Positions 21,529-33,754 of a stretch of DNA of 64,000 nt are shown here, in pieces. The stretch comes from Lumbricus rubellus (lineage: Eukaryota > Annelida > Clitellata > Crassiclitellata > Lumbricidae). The stretch covers positions 31,558,862 to 31,622,861 of the forward strand of contig OX243817.1 in assembly GCA_945859605.1 (NCBI GenBank). Reading direction: 5' to 3'. Each line of letters opens with the position of its first letter. The stretch's first letter is position 1. A program made the position numbers and the translations under genes. The notes under the pieces were generated by a model. That model saw only the letters and a program-made list of their open reading frames with translations, made no database searches and was not told where the DNA came from.

Positions 21529-23086
21529 CCTCGGACTTGTTCAAAATAAGAAATTCAGCTACAAAAATTCATAAAATACAAAATTACAATAAAGTTCTTC
21601 ACAGTGAATTTATACGTTCACAAGAAAGTTATCCAAAGGTAATCACGTTAGACTGCAAATCTGAGGAAACTGGCCTTACTATGATCGACGCTCACGAGTA
21701 GGCCGGACATCGGTCTCTGATCTCTGAACAACCCTTCTGATAGGACGTAGCATTCGTTAATAACCCGTTGTCCTGTGCTTGGTTTTAGAGCAGCGCTTTA
21801 GAAATTAGCGGCTAACATTACGTCTAACTGTGCATGGCCTCCATGACATCATAGTTCAGGACATCATAGTTCAACAAGGTCACTCGAATGCATCACTGTA
21901 ATTCGTGACCTGCAGCAAGCCACACGTGCCCTTCATTTGCACTGAGTGAATTTCTGAAACTTAATACAACATCGACCACAGCTCAAACTGGTACACAATA
22001 ATTTATACGTCCCATTAAAAAACTATGCCGCATGGTCTAAACACATAACTAATGATCTTACGATAGGTTTACCGTTTAATAAGTCACCGCCAAAATTAAA
22101 ACACAGTTTTATGGTTGGTGTATCTCAATCACTAACCGGTTAAAACCTAATAAAGGAAAACAGATTCGAAAATGTAAATCAAAACGATGGTAAGCTGCGA
22201 ACTACTCTCGTTAACCTCCTCTGACGGTCAATGTCAATGTGATCTCCTCTCGCAATACCTTACTACTCAAACTCCTTATAATATCGTTAACACCATAGAT
22301 ATCACATCAATATATACTATATCTATGGTCTACGCACGTACACGATGTAAAGAACGAATTGCATCTAATGTAGTACGACCTATATCAACGACTGCCGAAG
22401 TGAATTTCAGGATTACAAATGCCAATTGAATTTTTGCTAAAAATTACCATGAGAGTATTTGCTCGAATAGGTGTATTTTAATTATGCAACCAAATAGATG
22501 TGCTTGATAATTTGGACGAGTTTTACTCTACTTCTAAACTCCGTACACGAAACTTTCGCTACGTGCAGTTTATTCACTTTCTGTACCCGACCCAAATATA
22601 ATGCCTACGTCATCGAATACTTTATATAGCACTGTTATTTCTTTCTTCAAAAACATAAGCACATTCCGCTACGGCTGGTGGAATGAACAAATCTTTCGTT
22701 CCTTTTATTACTAGGATTAGCATAAAATAATCAGAACAATTAAATGCTGAAGTGGGTTGTCTGATGGCGATGAGCACATTTGTCCCAATTTTCTACCGAT
22801 TAGCCTATACTGTGACCTACATAAGTAACAAAGGCAAGCAAAATACCGGTCAGACGTCGTTGCCATTCCGTTTCGTTCACAGAGTTCACAATAGCTTTCA
22901 CGCGATACTAGTCTACAGAGGCTGCCCACGTGTAGTCCAGATAGTGCAGCGACTTGTTTACTTGTCAGTAAGCAGGAATAAACAGTTAACAAGTAGCGCA
23001 AAATACGTCATTTCAGCAGAACTGTGTGAACATAGCCCCCACAAACAAGACCTAGGCTACTGACCTATTGAACGCTAAGAAACCTT
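21529..23086. other. Region upstream of HIGD1 and downstream of HAT1, no gene seen
   Basis: This should contain the HIGD1 promoter. No TATA box or CpG-rich core stands out, and no open frame above 105 codons has a recognisable domain. Confidence 0.45.
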
Positions 23087-23094
23087 GGTCTATC

Positions 23095-23405
23095 CAAGGG
23101 CGGATCCAGGGGGGCCAATCCGGCCATGGCCCCCCCATTTAGAAATGCCCATGTATTGTGGCCCCCCCATATGGTTTCAGTGGCTGCTAAAACGGTATGA
23201 TTTTCCCGAAAATTTTGCCGGCTGACTAGAAAAAAAGGTCATCAACTTTTTTGGCTGCTAAAACGGTATGATTTTCCAGAAAATTTTGCCGATGACTAAA
23301 AAAAAGGTCATCAACTTTTTCGGCGGATGCGATTTTTTCCCCCAGAGCCAAGGTGTCAAGAAATTTTTGCCCCCCCCCCGTCCAAAGTTTCTGTATCTGC
23401 CCTTG
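23095..23405. mobile_element. hAT-like MITE with 8-bp target duplication
   Basis: It starts CAAGGGCGGATCCAGG and ends ATCTGCCCTTG, with GGTCTATC at 23087-23094 and 23406-23413. The interior holds a direct duplication of about 75 bp (GGCTGCTAAAACGGTATGAT ... AAAAGGTCATCAACTTTTT, copies near 23180 and 23255). It lies between HIGD1 and HAT1. Confidence 0.9.
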
Positions 23406-23639
23406 GGTCTATCATCAGTGATCATCGAATATGCAAAACGATTCTGAAAAACCAACGGCACCATGATGATTCTAGTACATTTTGACGATCTGGTGAATTT
23501 TCGAGCCCTAGAGCTAAAATGAGGTCCTGGGCACGACGTTAAACTGCATCCATCCTCTGCCACAGGGAACCAACAACGTCTCTGTGCCGGTCCTAAGCCC
23601 GGACAAAAGGAGGAAGGTTTGCCAGATGGGTGGCGATAC

Positions 23640-24022
23640 ACTGGCAGTGAAAAACCAAGACGATTGTAATCCGCCAATACCACGACACAAGTGACATAGC
23701 TACCCAGATGCTTCAAGGTGTCATGATGTGAAGCAGACATGCACAGGCCGGTCAGGACAGACTGATGGAGGGGGTTAAGGGAGAGAGCGTGGGACACAAC
23801 GGGCATTGACCCACGTTGTCCTTCATGCCTCTGTCCCACGATTCTCTTCAATCAGACAAGGTGGTCTAGATGCTTCAAGATGTTAATGGTATGGAGCAGA
23901 CCTGCGGACCGGACCGGTTGAGGCTGGGCAGCATGGCACGAGACAGACTCAGAACAGAGAGTGGCGTCGGACTCCTACGGGCATTGAGCCCAAGGTTATT
24001 GATGATGATGATGATGAGAGCT
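23640..24022 (+). mobile_element. RTE-like LINE 3' fragments, two adjacent copies, (GAT)n tail
   Basis: Two diverged copies of the same sequence sit side by side: GATGCTTCAAGGTGTCATGA at about 23708 and GATGCTTCAAGATGTTAATG at about 23871. Both continue to GGGCATTGA(C/G)CC. The second ends in (TGA)n at 24000-24019, as LINE 3' tails often do. A remnant of coding sequence (MARDRLRTESGVGLLRALSP) can be read near 23933. Confidence 0.55.
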
Positions 24023-25107
24023 AAAATGAAAACCATTCTTTGACAAGAAACTAACTCGGTTTATTTAAATGGATGAGCAAAGTGGGGGATAGAAAAGAAG
24101 ACAAAATGTCACAAAATATTACAGGATGACCAATAAATGTGAATACTAACACCACACAAAGAAAAAAATCAAAATAAAATTTTTAATTTTTGTCAAGTTC
24201 TGTATGTATAAGTGAAGCTTAAACTATCAGAACAAGAGTTTATGAATCGTCAAAGTGAAGGCTTTCCAACATCAGTTCCAAAATGCTTGTAAATTCATAG
24301 TAAACAGCATACCTACTTCTTTGAGGATTTTCTAACAAACTTTCATAATGGTAACGAAAATATAAGCCATAAAAAGCTTCTTTGCACTAAAGCATTATGT
24401 TCTTCTTGTAGAGCAGTATTGTATTCAGTTACTAATTCCAGAATCTCATAAACAGCAAGAACTGCCAAGAGATAAATTTGCGTTACGTTTTATGTTCCAT
24501 TCAGTGGTGAATTAAATTTAGAGTCCAAGTCCGTCATATTATAAGAATTCGTCTTTTAATGAGTCTAAGATGCATCAATTCCTAGTTCTCGTCTTCACTT
24601 ATGGTTGCATAATTTCACCTTAGCACAGTATAGCACAGAATATGGGAAACTGCTATCACCACCACCGTAGCTGTAACTCACTACACAATTGGTACAAAAG
24701 AGTTAAACAAATTAAACAGCACCATACAACAACTGTTGTTGTTATCCAAGAGTCACAGTCGTCGATCAAATCAGAATGGAAACACTGAACTTTAACCCCA
24801 AACTGACAAATTTTGATTCCTAAGTCACTCCACAAAGTTGAAGGTATTTGTATACTGTAGAGTCATGTCAAGCCTAGAAAATCTGAGTTTTTTAAAGAAA
24901 CTAAGCTTTAGTCAACATAACAATTTTGATTTACAGTGCACCAAACAACTGTACGCACCAAAACACAAAACCAGATCAAAATCCTCCAAAGAAAAGCACC
25001 CGAACACCAAAATGAGTGTAAAATTTTCACGAAAACAGCCGGTTAAGAACTCTGTGAAAACAAAAGGAGGTCCAGGCAGGATACTGATTGTCTGCGGAAG
25101 CTGCAGT

Positions 25108-28100
25108 TCAATTGTCCAGCGCCAGACGGTCGAGAATCTGTCGATAGTCATTAACGCAAGACTGGAATTGTCTGTCGAGGAATTCCAGCCGCTGTTCCTG
25201 TGAAACTCCGCTAAGTGCGGCGGTCAATTCGTTAGGCTTCAAGGCACGACGCAGCTTCTCAAAGTCACGACCATTTTTCTACCACAGGAAATAAATCAAC
25301 AAATATTAAAGTCAAAGTCATGATAACTTTTCTACCACAGGAGAGAAACCAACAAATATTTAATTACACAAACTCTGTATCAAAGACATAGATGCAGCAC
25401 AGCAACAGAATCATATTCAAACAGCTACTTAACAGGCCAAGCTCCTATCTATCTTATGGAACTTTGTGTGCCTGTGCTATCCATTCCAGGCCGTAGATTC
25501 CTTCGCTCTGCAACGCATGGTGACCTGGTTGTTCCTATGGCTCGATCTTCCACAGTGCTGCATAGAAGTTTTGCTATGGTTGGTCCGTCTTTCTGGAATA
25601 AGTTACCGATTAGTCTCCGTAATGAAATTCTTTGTCTTTCTTTGCCCCTTTTCCGCAAGCGTTTGAAAACCATTCTCTTTGATTATGGTTTGGTGTCAGG
25701 TCGGGAGCGCCTCTGAGGAGTTCTCTTGAAGTGGCGCTATATAAATGTTCAATTACAATTACAATTACACACAGTAGACAAACATGCATGGCCACAAAAA
25801 CAACAACTAGCTGACCATCTCTAATCCCAACAGATATAAATTTGATTCACAAAGAATCAGATATCAGACACTGGATCAGTCAGTACCAGATATAATGTTT
25901 CAAACACTCTTACACTTCAAAAGTGCATTTGTCAGAAGAAATTATTAATTAATTGCCTTAAAATGTATAGACCATGATATATATAGTTAGGTAATTATTA
26001 ATTATATTGACTTCATATGCATATGCTTAGATATAGTTTCAGATTTACTGACATTCTGCACAAACCAAGTGGCTTAAAGAGCAAATAACTAAGCAACTGT
26101 CCAACCTGAAATGGCTTATTAAGACGTTTCTTGACATCAACTCTGTAAGCTTTGAATTCAACATCATTTTGACAATTGGTTGATCGCAACCGTAAAATTT
26201 CGTAAATTCGCCGAGTTTGTTTCTGTCACAAAACAAGTAAAACACTGTTTACAGGAATACACGATTACAGCTTATCTATTTCAGCATCATAATATTTTCA
26301 CAACCGCACGATTACCCTTCTAAATTCAAAAGATATGTCTATCAAAGTAAAAAAATTACCATTCTCAAATAACAAGACACCCCTCCCTTACAAAATGGAT
26401 TCCTGCAACATCAGCACAACTGCTAGAACTCGTTCTCAGATCTTATCCGAGGGTTCTGTTGTTTCCGACTTAAGTCTAAATTTCTTTCTCGTAAGATTTC
26501 TCGCATTGCAACACCTCTGATTAGGTTGCGCTGTGACAGGGACGCTATAAATATGAAATCTAACAAATTTGCTTTTAAATAATTCTTTGTATGAATAATA
26601 AACAACATGAGAACTTTTTCCCTAACAAAATCCTCTTTCGAACCAATTCCAGAAGAGTTCACACTTCACAAGAGGAAAGTCCCGTCAGAAAACTACCAAT
26701 TTCAGAAGAGCCTCTTATAAAACAAAAGCGTCTAAGAAAACAAGTCCTCAATTTTAGATGTAGGAATTGATTGCACTTACTCGATTCAGTTTCAGCTTCT
26801 CTCTCGCCTCCGCAACCATGACATCCGAGAATCCCTGTCGAAGGCTGTCAGGTCGAAAGCTCGGCAATGACTGGCAGTTACGAGCGTCGACAAAATCCCG
26901 CACCTTCTGGAAATTTTCCGATGGGTCTTCAACTGTAAAAACCAAAGATAAAATTTGCATCAAACCGAATTAATCTTTAATTTTTAAAGCAATTGCAACA
27001 TTCAATAGTATTTTTTAAATGAAACCTTTCATATTTTTGAATCAGTTCTCAGGCACGTTAGAGGCACACTGTTCGAAAACCTCATTAATTCACACAATGC
27101 TAACAGCATAACATTTCTACCTGTTGTTTCCTGGCTTCACCATGCACTTCTGAACTTTGCAATGACAACATAATTAAAGTACTGTTTAATAGTATAACAA
27201 TTATAAGGAGTCCTCGGTATATCCTCTGACCTGTGATGTCAAGCACTTCGGGTCGCATGTGGCAGACGTTGTAGAAAGCCTGTATGAGTTTGGCGGCATG
27301 ACCCTGGCGCTGGAATGGTGGCAGTATCAGAACCTGACTGAAAGCAAAGAGAAGCCATTTACATTCACACTTCTGTCGAAATATAAATAAAAACTATTAA
27401 AGAAAACTAGTAAAGTTCTGATAATGCCTCTGAAAGACCTTTAAAGAAAAGAAAATATAAACAGACATGCATATCCTAGCCATCCTTGTTCTTAATATAT
27501 CACTTAATCAGTAAACTTGTTTTCAAATGGTTGCACATACTAATATAAAATATATACACCCACCTTACTGTAAAAGCATAAACACATGTGGTTCAATTAT
27601 ATGCACTGCATCAGCACAAGAAACAAGCTGAGACTGCCGCATAAAACCTGATCAATTGAGTCTAATCACAATTAATAACGAATTCTATCCAGGCAGCATA
27701 ACACAGCGGAATTCTTATACTGAATACATAAGATGGAAATTTCTAAAAGTCCACATTTACGGAAAAACAGAACACAACCGGCTCATCTGCTCATTTACTT
27801 CACACATTTGCTATAGCGCCCCCCCTCAAGTTCTCTATTCAAAGGCGCTTCCGACTACAGCATGGACAGTCGGAAACTACATAGGAGGAGTTTCACGCCA
27901 AGGCGCACAAGCAAATGAGTGAAGGACTTGCTGAAGGTCCTACATGGTGGCTTGAAGTGGATTCGAAACTGGAACTATTCGGCTCCAAGGCATCGAACCC
28001 ACCACCACCCCCCAGCGCCCCCCCCCCCCCCCATCTAATGAGGTGGATCTACAGAGCTGAACCAACAAGGTACCTGATTCGCGGTCGAACTCTTTCAGGA

Positions 28101-31100
28101 TATGCATAATAATTGTAGACAGTCAGGTAACCAGCAAATGCAAAACGTGATTGGCCTCCAGACTGATACTTCTCATATCTAAATCACAAACAAATCCAGT
28201 CAACTACAGGAAATCTTACTGAAACCTTCAATTTTATTTCCAATCACATGTGAAAACAAAATTATGATTCTGAATGGCCTAGAATTTAAGTAAAAAATCG
28301 TAAAATAACAAGTGTGTATGGCAGTAGCAGAACTATATGGATAGTTGGATACTCGTAAGTTTTCAGGGATGCAACTGGAACATAAACGAAGTATATATTA
28401 CACAATTCTGTATAGACAATCATCTCCCAACACCTTTTACACACACGAATGAATCTCATGAACTGGCAGCAATGAGAAAAGTAAACGTTCAGTCACAAAC
28501 ATCCATTGGAAGCCTTCATAACAATGCGACCGCTTGGGAAAAGAAAAAGAACGCAACTAAAGCCAAAAAAATTATACCAATCGTAAAATTTCTGATCAAT
28601 GACCACAAGAACCACAGTTCATAAATCCAGAGTTTAAAGGGTTAAGTTGAATGCTTACACTAAATAATACGCCCATCTGTCATCGTCGACATCAATGTAA
28701 GAGGCAGCGTCAACGTAAAACAAAAGGAACGGTTGGATTCGTTCGTGGTAATCGTGAAAACCAACGGAACTCATGTCGCAACGGTAGATCTCGAACTTTC
28801 TGTCACGATTCTGATCTGTAAAAAATCAAAAATTATAAATGTCTACAAACATTCAGATAAGCTGATTCATGCAAACAGATCAAGAAGGTTCAATGATAAA
28901 AGTTCTTAAAATCCGCCAGAGCAAAGAAGAGACACAATTAAACAGAACTGTTCTATGTCCTGATTTCTAAAGCAGCATAGCAGTAAAATGGCATTGCATA
29001 GATTTAACTAGAAACAATATTAAACTATGACAGGGATTTCCATAACTGATACACAAGAAAATAATGACACAGTTTCAGTAATCGAGACAGAAAAAAACAA
29101 GATCCTGTCGAGATTGTTGCATACCAGTTTGAACTACATAAGACTGAAGAAGTTCCCCAAACGGTTGGAAACTTCCGTCTTTCGCTAAGGCCGCTGTAAA
29201 CTCGTTGATGTTTGTCATGAAGTTCGGCTGCAGCTTTTTGCTCAGCATTTTTACAATGTTATCCGCCTAAACAAAAAACAGAACATTGCGAAATTCTTCA
29301 TGATGTCATGTGTCAATGAATTTAGTAACGTATGTTTATTCGACAATTTTACTAATTTCACATTTAATTATTCAGCAAGCCCCAAGCAGAGCAGAGCTTA
29401 TCTAATAAAACATTGTTCAACTCTAGAGTAAATAAAGCAGGATGCTGGTGGCCAAGGCACAGATCATTTAGACAGCCATATTTAGCCTCTTTGTGAGGTT
29501 TCTAGACACTCCATACTGCCAAATATAAACAGACAGAAAAACTTGTTAAACTACAAGGTAAGCTTATTTAAAAGCTTCAATTAATTGTGTTTGGTGTTGC
29601 TTGGCTCAAAGCCGATCATTTGCTGCGATAGGTCCCACTCCACATGGAATGGCCTCCCCCCACCCCCGTTCTACTGTAGGCTAAGCCCATGTCTGGGTTC
29701 TTTCCTGCAGTCTCTCTCTCTCTCAAGATGTTTCTTATCCCTGGAGTGTCTGTGCTGAAAATGTCTCTAAATGTTCTATGCTGTGAAAAGAGTGCTCTAT
29801 AAACTTTTAGTTACGATACGATTTAAAACGTTCAACTGTGAAGTAATGTAACCTACAGCAACTCCTTCTGCTTTATGTGGAGCTATCTTTTCAGAGTACT
29901 CAACACCGACATAGGTGAGCATTCTCGCAGCCGTACAGTACACATTTATCCGGAGGTCTTTATAACCAAATATACTTTCACTGGAAACACAGAAAAACAA
30001 AACCTTAAATTCACACAGCAGTAGTTTTTCACAATCTGAATCAGACCAATGTGAGTTCACACAAGACATATAATAACATATGACATACTGATTTGACATA
30101 ATCACTCAAAGGCATGGCCTTAGAACTAACTAAGTCTCATACAATTTAACAAAATAATGAATATATACTTTAATTAGTACAATCATATAAAACTGAGTGG
30201 TATACATTGGGAGCCATGATAGAAAGCGATGGTGGATGTGACAGAGAGATACGACGAAGGATAGCTTTGGGAAAGACGGCAGCGAAGGGGCTGGAGAAAA
30301 TATGGAAGGATAAACACGTGAGCCTAATGACGAAGACAAGAATTGTAAAGGCAATGATATTCCCAGTGGTGCTGTATGGATGTGAAACGTGGACAAAAAC
30401 AAAGGCCTTAGAAAGGAAAATCGATGCTTGCGAAATGTGGATATGGAGGAAGGTATTAAGAACTTCGTGGATTGAAAAAAGAACAAATGAATCCGTATTA
30501 CAAGAGATCGGACAGTCAAGAGGGAATATGTCATTGGGACAGAGAGCGGCAAGGCAGAAAATGGCGTTCTTTGGACATGTGATGCGAGCAAACGGCTTGG
30601 AAAAGGAGATGATGTTGGCCTGCGGAGAGGGAAAAAGGAAGAGAGGACGCCCAAGAAGAAGGTGGATGGAAGAAATACACGAGAGAACAAAGATGAAACT
30701 GGAGGAATTGAGAGACGCGACGGAAGATCGTAACACATGGAGAAGGTTTATCACAGCGGTCGCTAAGGTTCCAAGAATCGACGGCACAAGGTGACAAGGT
30801 GATACATTGAACAATTGGTAAATCAATCAAGTTAAAAAGAACAGATTTGAGTCCAAAATTATTTTACGCATGGCAGTAAATTTTTTCAATGAACCCTTTT
30901 CAGCAGGTACCTTTGGTCAGCACCATAAACGTCCGATCTAATGAAAGAGAACGCTTCTGAACTTAGGAATTTTAGACAACTTCAGTGCATTGCATAAATG
31001 TTTCATCATTTGTTAGCAAAATGATTATAGCTACAAATCCCTTCACTTGCAACATTGCTTAAAATCGTACACTCTCTTAAACCCAGCACAGCTATAAAGT

Positions 31101-33735
31101 CGACTTATTTTTTAATTAATTACCTGTCACCAAATATCTGATGGGTCATTTCGGGTCTGAATACCACGCTGTCGTTGTGTAGATCACTCTCTGTTCGAAC
31201 TAAATGCAAAATACACAATGTTACAAAAATGAACAGAATGACCCATCGATCCATTTACGCAATGACAAATTGATTAGTCTGTTTGCATAAATTAACCCCT
31301 TGGCTGCCGTATTGACGAGAGGTACTCGTCATGAACTATGTGTATGCCGTGTGCCCTGTTGACGAGAGGTACTCGTCATTATATACTATTACGTCTGTGC
31401 CTTGTCTGGCGCTGAAGGCACTGCTTATTATTCAAAATCTAGGCACCTGACGGTCAATAGTGATTTCCACAATGCTTTGGGCTATTTCTTGGCTACTTTT
31501 CGATTGGTTTGTAAAGCTGCTGATGGAGTTAGAACATGCTAATGTTGAGCGTTATTTGGCGTTTTCCTACAGATGTTTGAATGTAATTTCTACGTTCTTT
31601 GTTATAAATTTTAACATTTTGCGATCATAATTGACAATTTGACATGGCCGGATATTTCTACTAGGGAACAAGGTTTCGGTTTGTTAGAAGACAGCGATTA
31701 TAGTGAAATAGATAGCCAAATCAGTTCACATGAATCTGGCGACGGGTCCGTGGGCGTTGATGTGGATGAAAGTGGTATGCCGCATTTGTTAGCAGAAAGT
31801 CATATAGTTGGTTCTAGTTACAATAAATAAGTGACAAAGGTACAATCATAAATGTTATTTTTATTGATATAATCACAAATTATAATCATTACAACAGCTA
31901 ATGCACCTCAGAAACTAAAATTGCAACAATACATTTTTGCCCAAATTTACATGTTATGTGTTGGCACACGGGGTGACGTTTAGCCCACGATGACGTGGCA
32001 GCCAAGGGGTTAATGCCTTACACAGAATTCAAATTATTCTGTCTGAATCAACAGCACCAAATTTATATAATGGATAAGGCAACAGCTGCAAACAAAACTC
32101 TTGCAGAGTCTGCTCATAGTTCGTTTTGCCCTCACAGCTACAAAGCAGTGTCACGCAAAAAAATTTGGAACATGAACTAAGTATATATATTACACAGTGG
32201 TTGGCCTCTTGCTTTGGAACAGGTTACCTTTGGCACTGCGCTTGTTCTCCAAGGTCTACCCTGAACTATGTGCATCTCAAAACAGTTCTTCAGAAGCACT
32301 GGAGTCAGAAGCGCTTCTGAAAGGGTGCTATATAAATCCTCACAATAAGCAAATAAATGAATGAAAAACAGAGTTGCTATACATATTCTTACATCGACTA
32401 AAATTAAAACTTAACTTCCATACACAACTGATCAGACTTTCCTGCCATTTTCAAAAACTGGTTTCCAACAATAAAAAAATTATGTATCTATAATTCTGTA
32501 CAATTCTGATGCATAGCTTGTTCTTTATGCAACAATGTTGCATAAATTGCAGGAAAAATTAATTTGCTGCGACACCACTGGCCTGAAAATTTTGTATCCT
32601 TTATGCAGCTTCATTCTGTCCCCAATTATGACGCATCATTTAGTATCAAGCGCCTCTAGAAATATCAATGCTTTAAAGATTAACTGACTCAACAAGTAAT
32701 TGCATCACTGCCATGGATTTTAATAACTGCCTAGTAATTAAACTTCGTGTAATCAGTTCAGACAATCTATGCAAGAACAAATCAACAATAAGAACAACAA
32801 TGCACCTAGTTTGAAATGAATGACATCATTGGCACAACTCTTGAAGCTTTCAAATCGATTGCCAGCAATTCCAAAACCATTTGATCCTAAAAAAACAAGA
32901 AAAACTTTTGAGCTATCAAAATTCTTCTTTGAAACAAGTAGCCATTTCATGAGTTCTTAACAACTTATTTTTTCACATTTACACCAACAGTACATGTAAT
33001 GATTAGGGCTGTTGTTCGATTAAAATTTTTAATCGAAATTAATCGCATGCTTAATTTTTTAATCGCAAATAACTGCAAATTAATCGCATGGTTTCAGCGT
33101 TGGTCGAATACTAGTCAGATTAACGAACAAAAATTCTTGCTTAATACAAGTGGAATTTAAGAACAACAATTTTTAATCAAAATAGACGTCACAATTATGA
33201 AAAATAACTGCTGCCTAAAATTGATGCGGGATTGATTAAATGAATTCGTGCCTAAATAGAAGATGGGTCGAATGGAAGGATCCTTGCAAATTGCCAAACT
33301 AGAAGTTGGACAGTTGATAAAAAAATAATAGTGCTGCAAAAAGCGAATAATTTAGGATGCTAAAATACACGTGCACTGAGGTTTAAACTGGGCCTGCAAT
33401 CACGCAAGCGAATTCGACACTTCACCTCATTATTTCACACATTACCTAAATAAAACCATTAATTTCCTAAATAGTTTCAAACAAATAAAGCAGAATCAGG
33501 ACACTACATAGTCGGCTGTGCATTCAGTTCAGTGGAAAAGCGGGGGCGCGAAACACACGATTACACAAAACGACTTATGGACACTATTACAAACATTTCA
33601 AGAAACAGTCATAGTTTCAAATATATGTTGCGATGATTTCAAACCTAAAACTTTGCCTCGTTAAGACAAGCAACTAACAAATACAGCAAAAATAGCTAAG
33701 GAGCAAGAAACAATTTTGATCAACACACCCGCCAT
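25108..33735 (-). CDS. HAT1: Histone acetyltransferase type B catalytic subunit HAT1, 11 exons
   Basis: Exons, 5' to 3': 33729-33735, 32806-32886, 31124-31199, 29857-29980, 29125-29266, 28659-28815, 28074-28178, 27231-27337, 26781-26932, 26106-26222, 25108-25278. All junctions have GT-AG and phases agree, giving 412 residues (the human enzyme has 419). HAT1 acetylates newly made histone H4 at Lys5/Lys12 with an RbAp46/48-type partner before chromatin deposition. Landmarks: the N-terminal HAT1 domain (EMTHQIFGDS), then VDAASYIDVDDDRW; the acetyl-CoA-binding GNAT motif FQRQGHA (about 239-245); the catalytic-region TVEDPS with Glu at about 268; and a helical C-terminus ending YRQILDRLALDN. The exon 1 call (ATGGCGG|GTGTGT, seven coding bases) is the least certain part; the rest is firm. 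Confidence 0.95.
25415..25772 (+). mobile_element. L2-type LINE 3' end, best-preserved copy
   Basis: The C-terminal end of an L2/CR1-type ORF2 reads YLTGQAPIYLMELCVPVLS, then LRSATHGDLVVPMARSS, FAMVGPSFWNKLPISLRNE and LFRKRLKTILF, and stops at 25714. The tail GGGAGCGCCTCTGAGGAG...AGTGGCGCTATATAAAT follows, then (ATTACA)n to 25772. It is antisense within HAT1 intron 10 (between 25279 and 26105). It is 5'-truncated, so inactive. Its tail is shared by the SINE family. Confidence 0.85.
26400..26570 (+). mobile_element. L2-type LINE 3' remnant
   Basis: TCTCAGATCTTATCCGAGGG, then AACACCTCTGATTAGG...GGGACGCTATAAAT, matches the remnant at 21010-21190 in order. It lies in a HAT1 intron, antisense to the gene. 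Confidence 0.6.
27811..28008 (-). mobile_element. tRNA-derived SINE with L2-type tail
   Basis: Read on the minus strand: GGTGGTGGGTTCGATGCC head, TTCCAGTTTCGAATCCAC (B-box region), ACCTTCAGCAAGTCCTTCAC, GCGCCTTGGCGTGAAACTCC, and a tail GCGCCTTTGAATAGAGAACT, then GGGGGCGCTATAG. It is full length, lies in a HAT1 intron and has the same orientation as the gene. Confidence 0.75.
29605..29820 (+). mobile_element. L2-type LINE 3' remnant
   Basis: GGTCCCACTCCACATGGAAT corresponds to the GPxxWN block. A diverged tail (TGGAGTGTCTGTGCTGA...AGTGCTCTATAAACTTT) ends at about 29810. It is in a HAT1 intron. Confidence 0.5.
30175..30795 (+). mobile_element. RTE-like LINE fragment in HAT1 intron 3
   Basis: The open frame runs from about 30175 through LGAMIESDGGCDREIRRRI, VVLYGCETWTKT, NESVLQEIG, KMAFFGHVMRANGLEKEMM and RKRGRPRRRWMEEIHERT to the stop at 30792-30794. 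This is the C-terminal region of a non-LTR reverse transcriptase ORF. About 200 codons are free of stops, so the copy is relatively young though 5'-truncated. It is antisense to HAT1. It is related to, but distinct from, the fragment at 1671-2180. Confidence 0.85.
31296..32009 (+). mobile_element. piggyBac-like non-autonomous element in HAT1 intron 2
   Basis: TTAA at 31292-31295 and 32010-32013 flanks perfect 13-bp inverted ends CCCCTTGGCTGCC / GGCAGCCAAGGGG. Just inside the left end the palindrome GACGAGAGGTACTCGTC occurs twice (31314 and 31361). The interior has a short acidic reading frame at 31639-31830. TTAA duplication with C-run termini marks the piggyBac superfamily. Confidence 0.85.
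31639..31830 (+). pseudogene. Short acidic ORF inside the piggyBac-like element
   Basis: 63 codons (MTWPDISTREQ, then EDSDYSEIDSQISSHESGD). Acidic Ser/Asp/Glu-rich N-termini are usual for piggyBac transposases, so this could be the left-over N-terminus of the parent enzyme after internal deletion. There is no DDD catalytic region. That link is inference from composition and position only. Confidence 0.5.
32185..32345 (+). mobile_element. L2-type LINE 3' remnant
   Basis: GGCCTCTTGCTTTGGAACAG encodes GLLLWNRLP. It is followed by AAGCGCTTCTGAAAGGGTGC and TATATAAATCC, then AAATAAATGAATGAA simple tail. It is in a HAT1 intron, antisense. Confidence 0.6.
33004..33098. repeat. ATTAATCG-rich dispersed repeat
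   Basis: TTCGATTAAAATTTTTAATCG followed by ATTAATCGCATGC, TTTAATCGCAA and ATTAATCGCATGG. Regularly spaced inverted and direct ATTAATCG copies suggest a worn MITE end. Boundaries are unclear. Confidence 0.4.
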
Positions 33736-33744
33736 TTTTTCACA

Positions 33745-33754
33745 GTCACGTGAC
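33745..33754 (-). promoter_or_regulatory. Palindromic E-box GTCACGTGAC near the HAT1 start
   Basis: A perfect 10-bp palindrome containing CACGTG, ten bases upstream of the proposed HAT1 ATG. USF/MITF/MYC-type bHLH factors bind this core. Its role at this gene is inference from position. Confidence 0.45.

Noticed and set aside
23258..23851. 197-codon frame on the minus strand
   Set aside because: Runs across a MITE end and a LINE remnant read antisense; no recognisable domain.
30130..30830. Long Ser/Phe-rich frames on the minus strand
   Set aside because: Antisense shadows of the RTE-like reverse transcriptase fragment on the plus strand.
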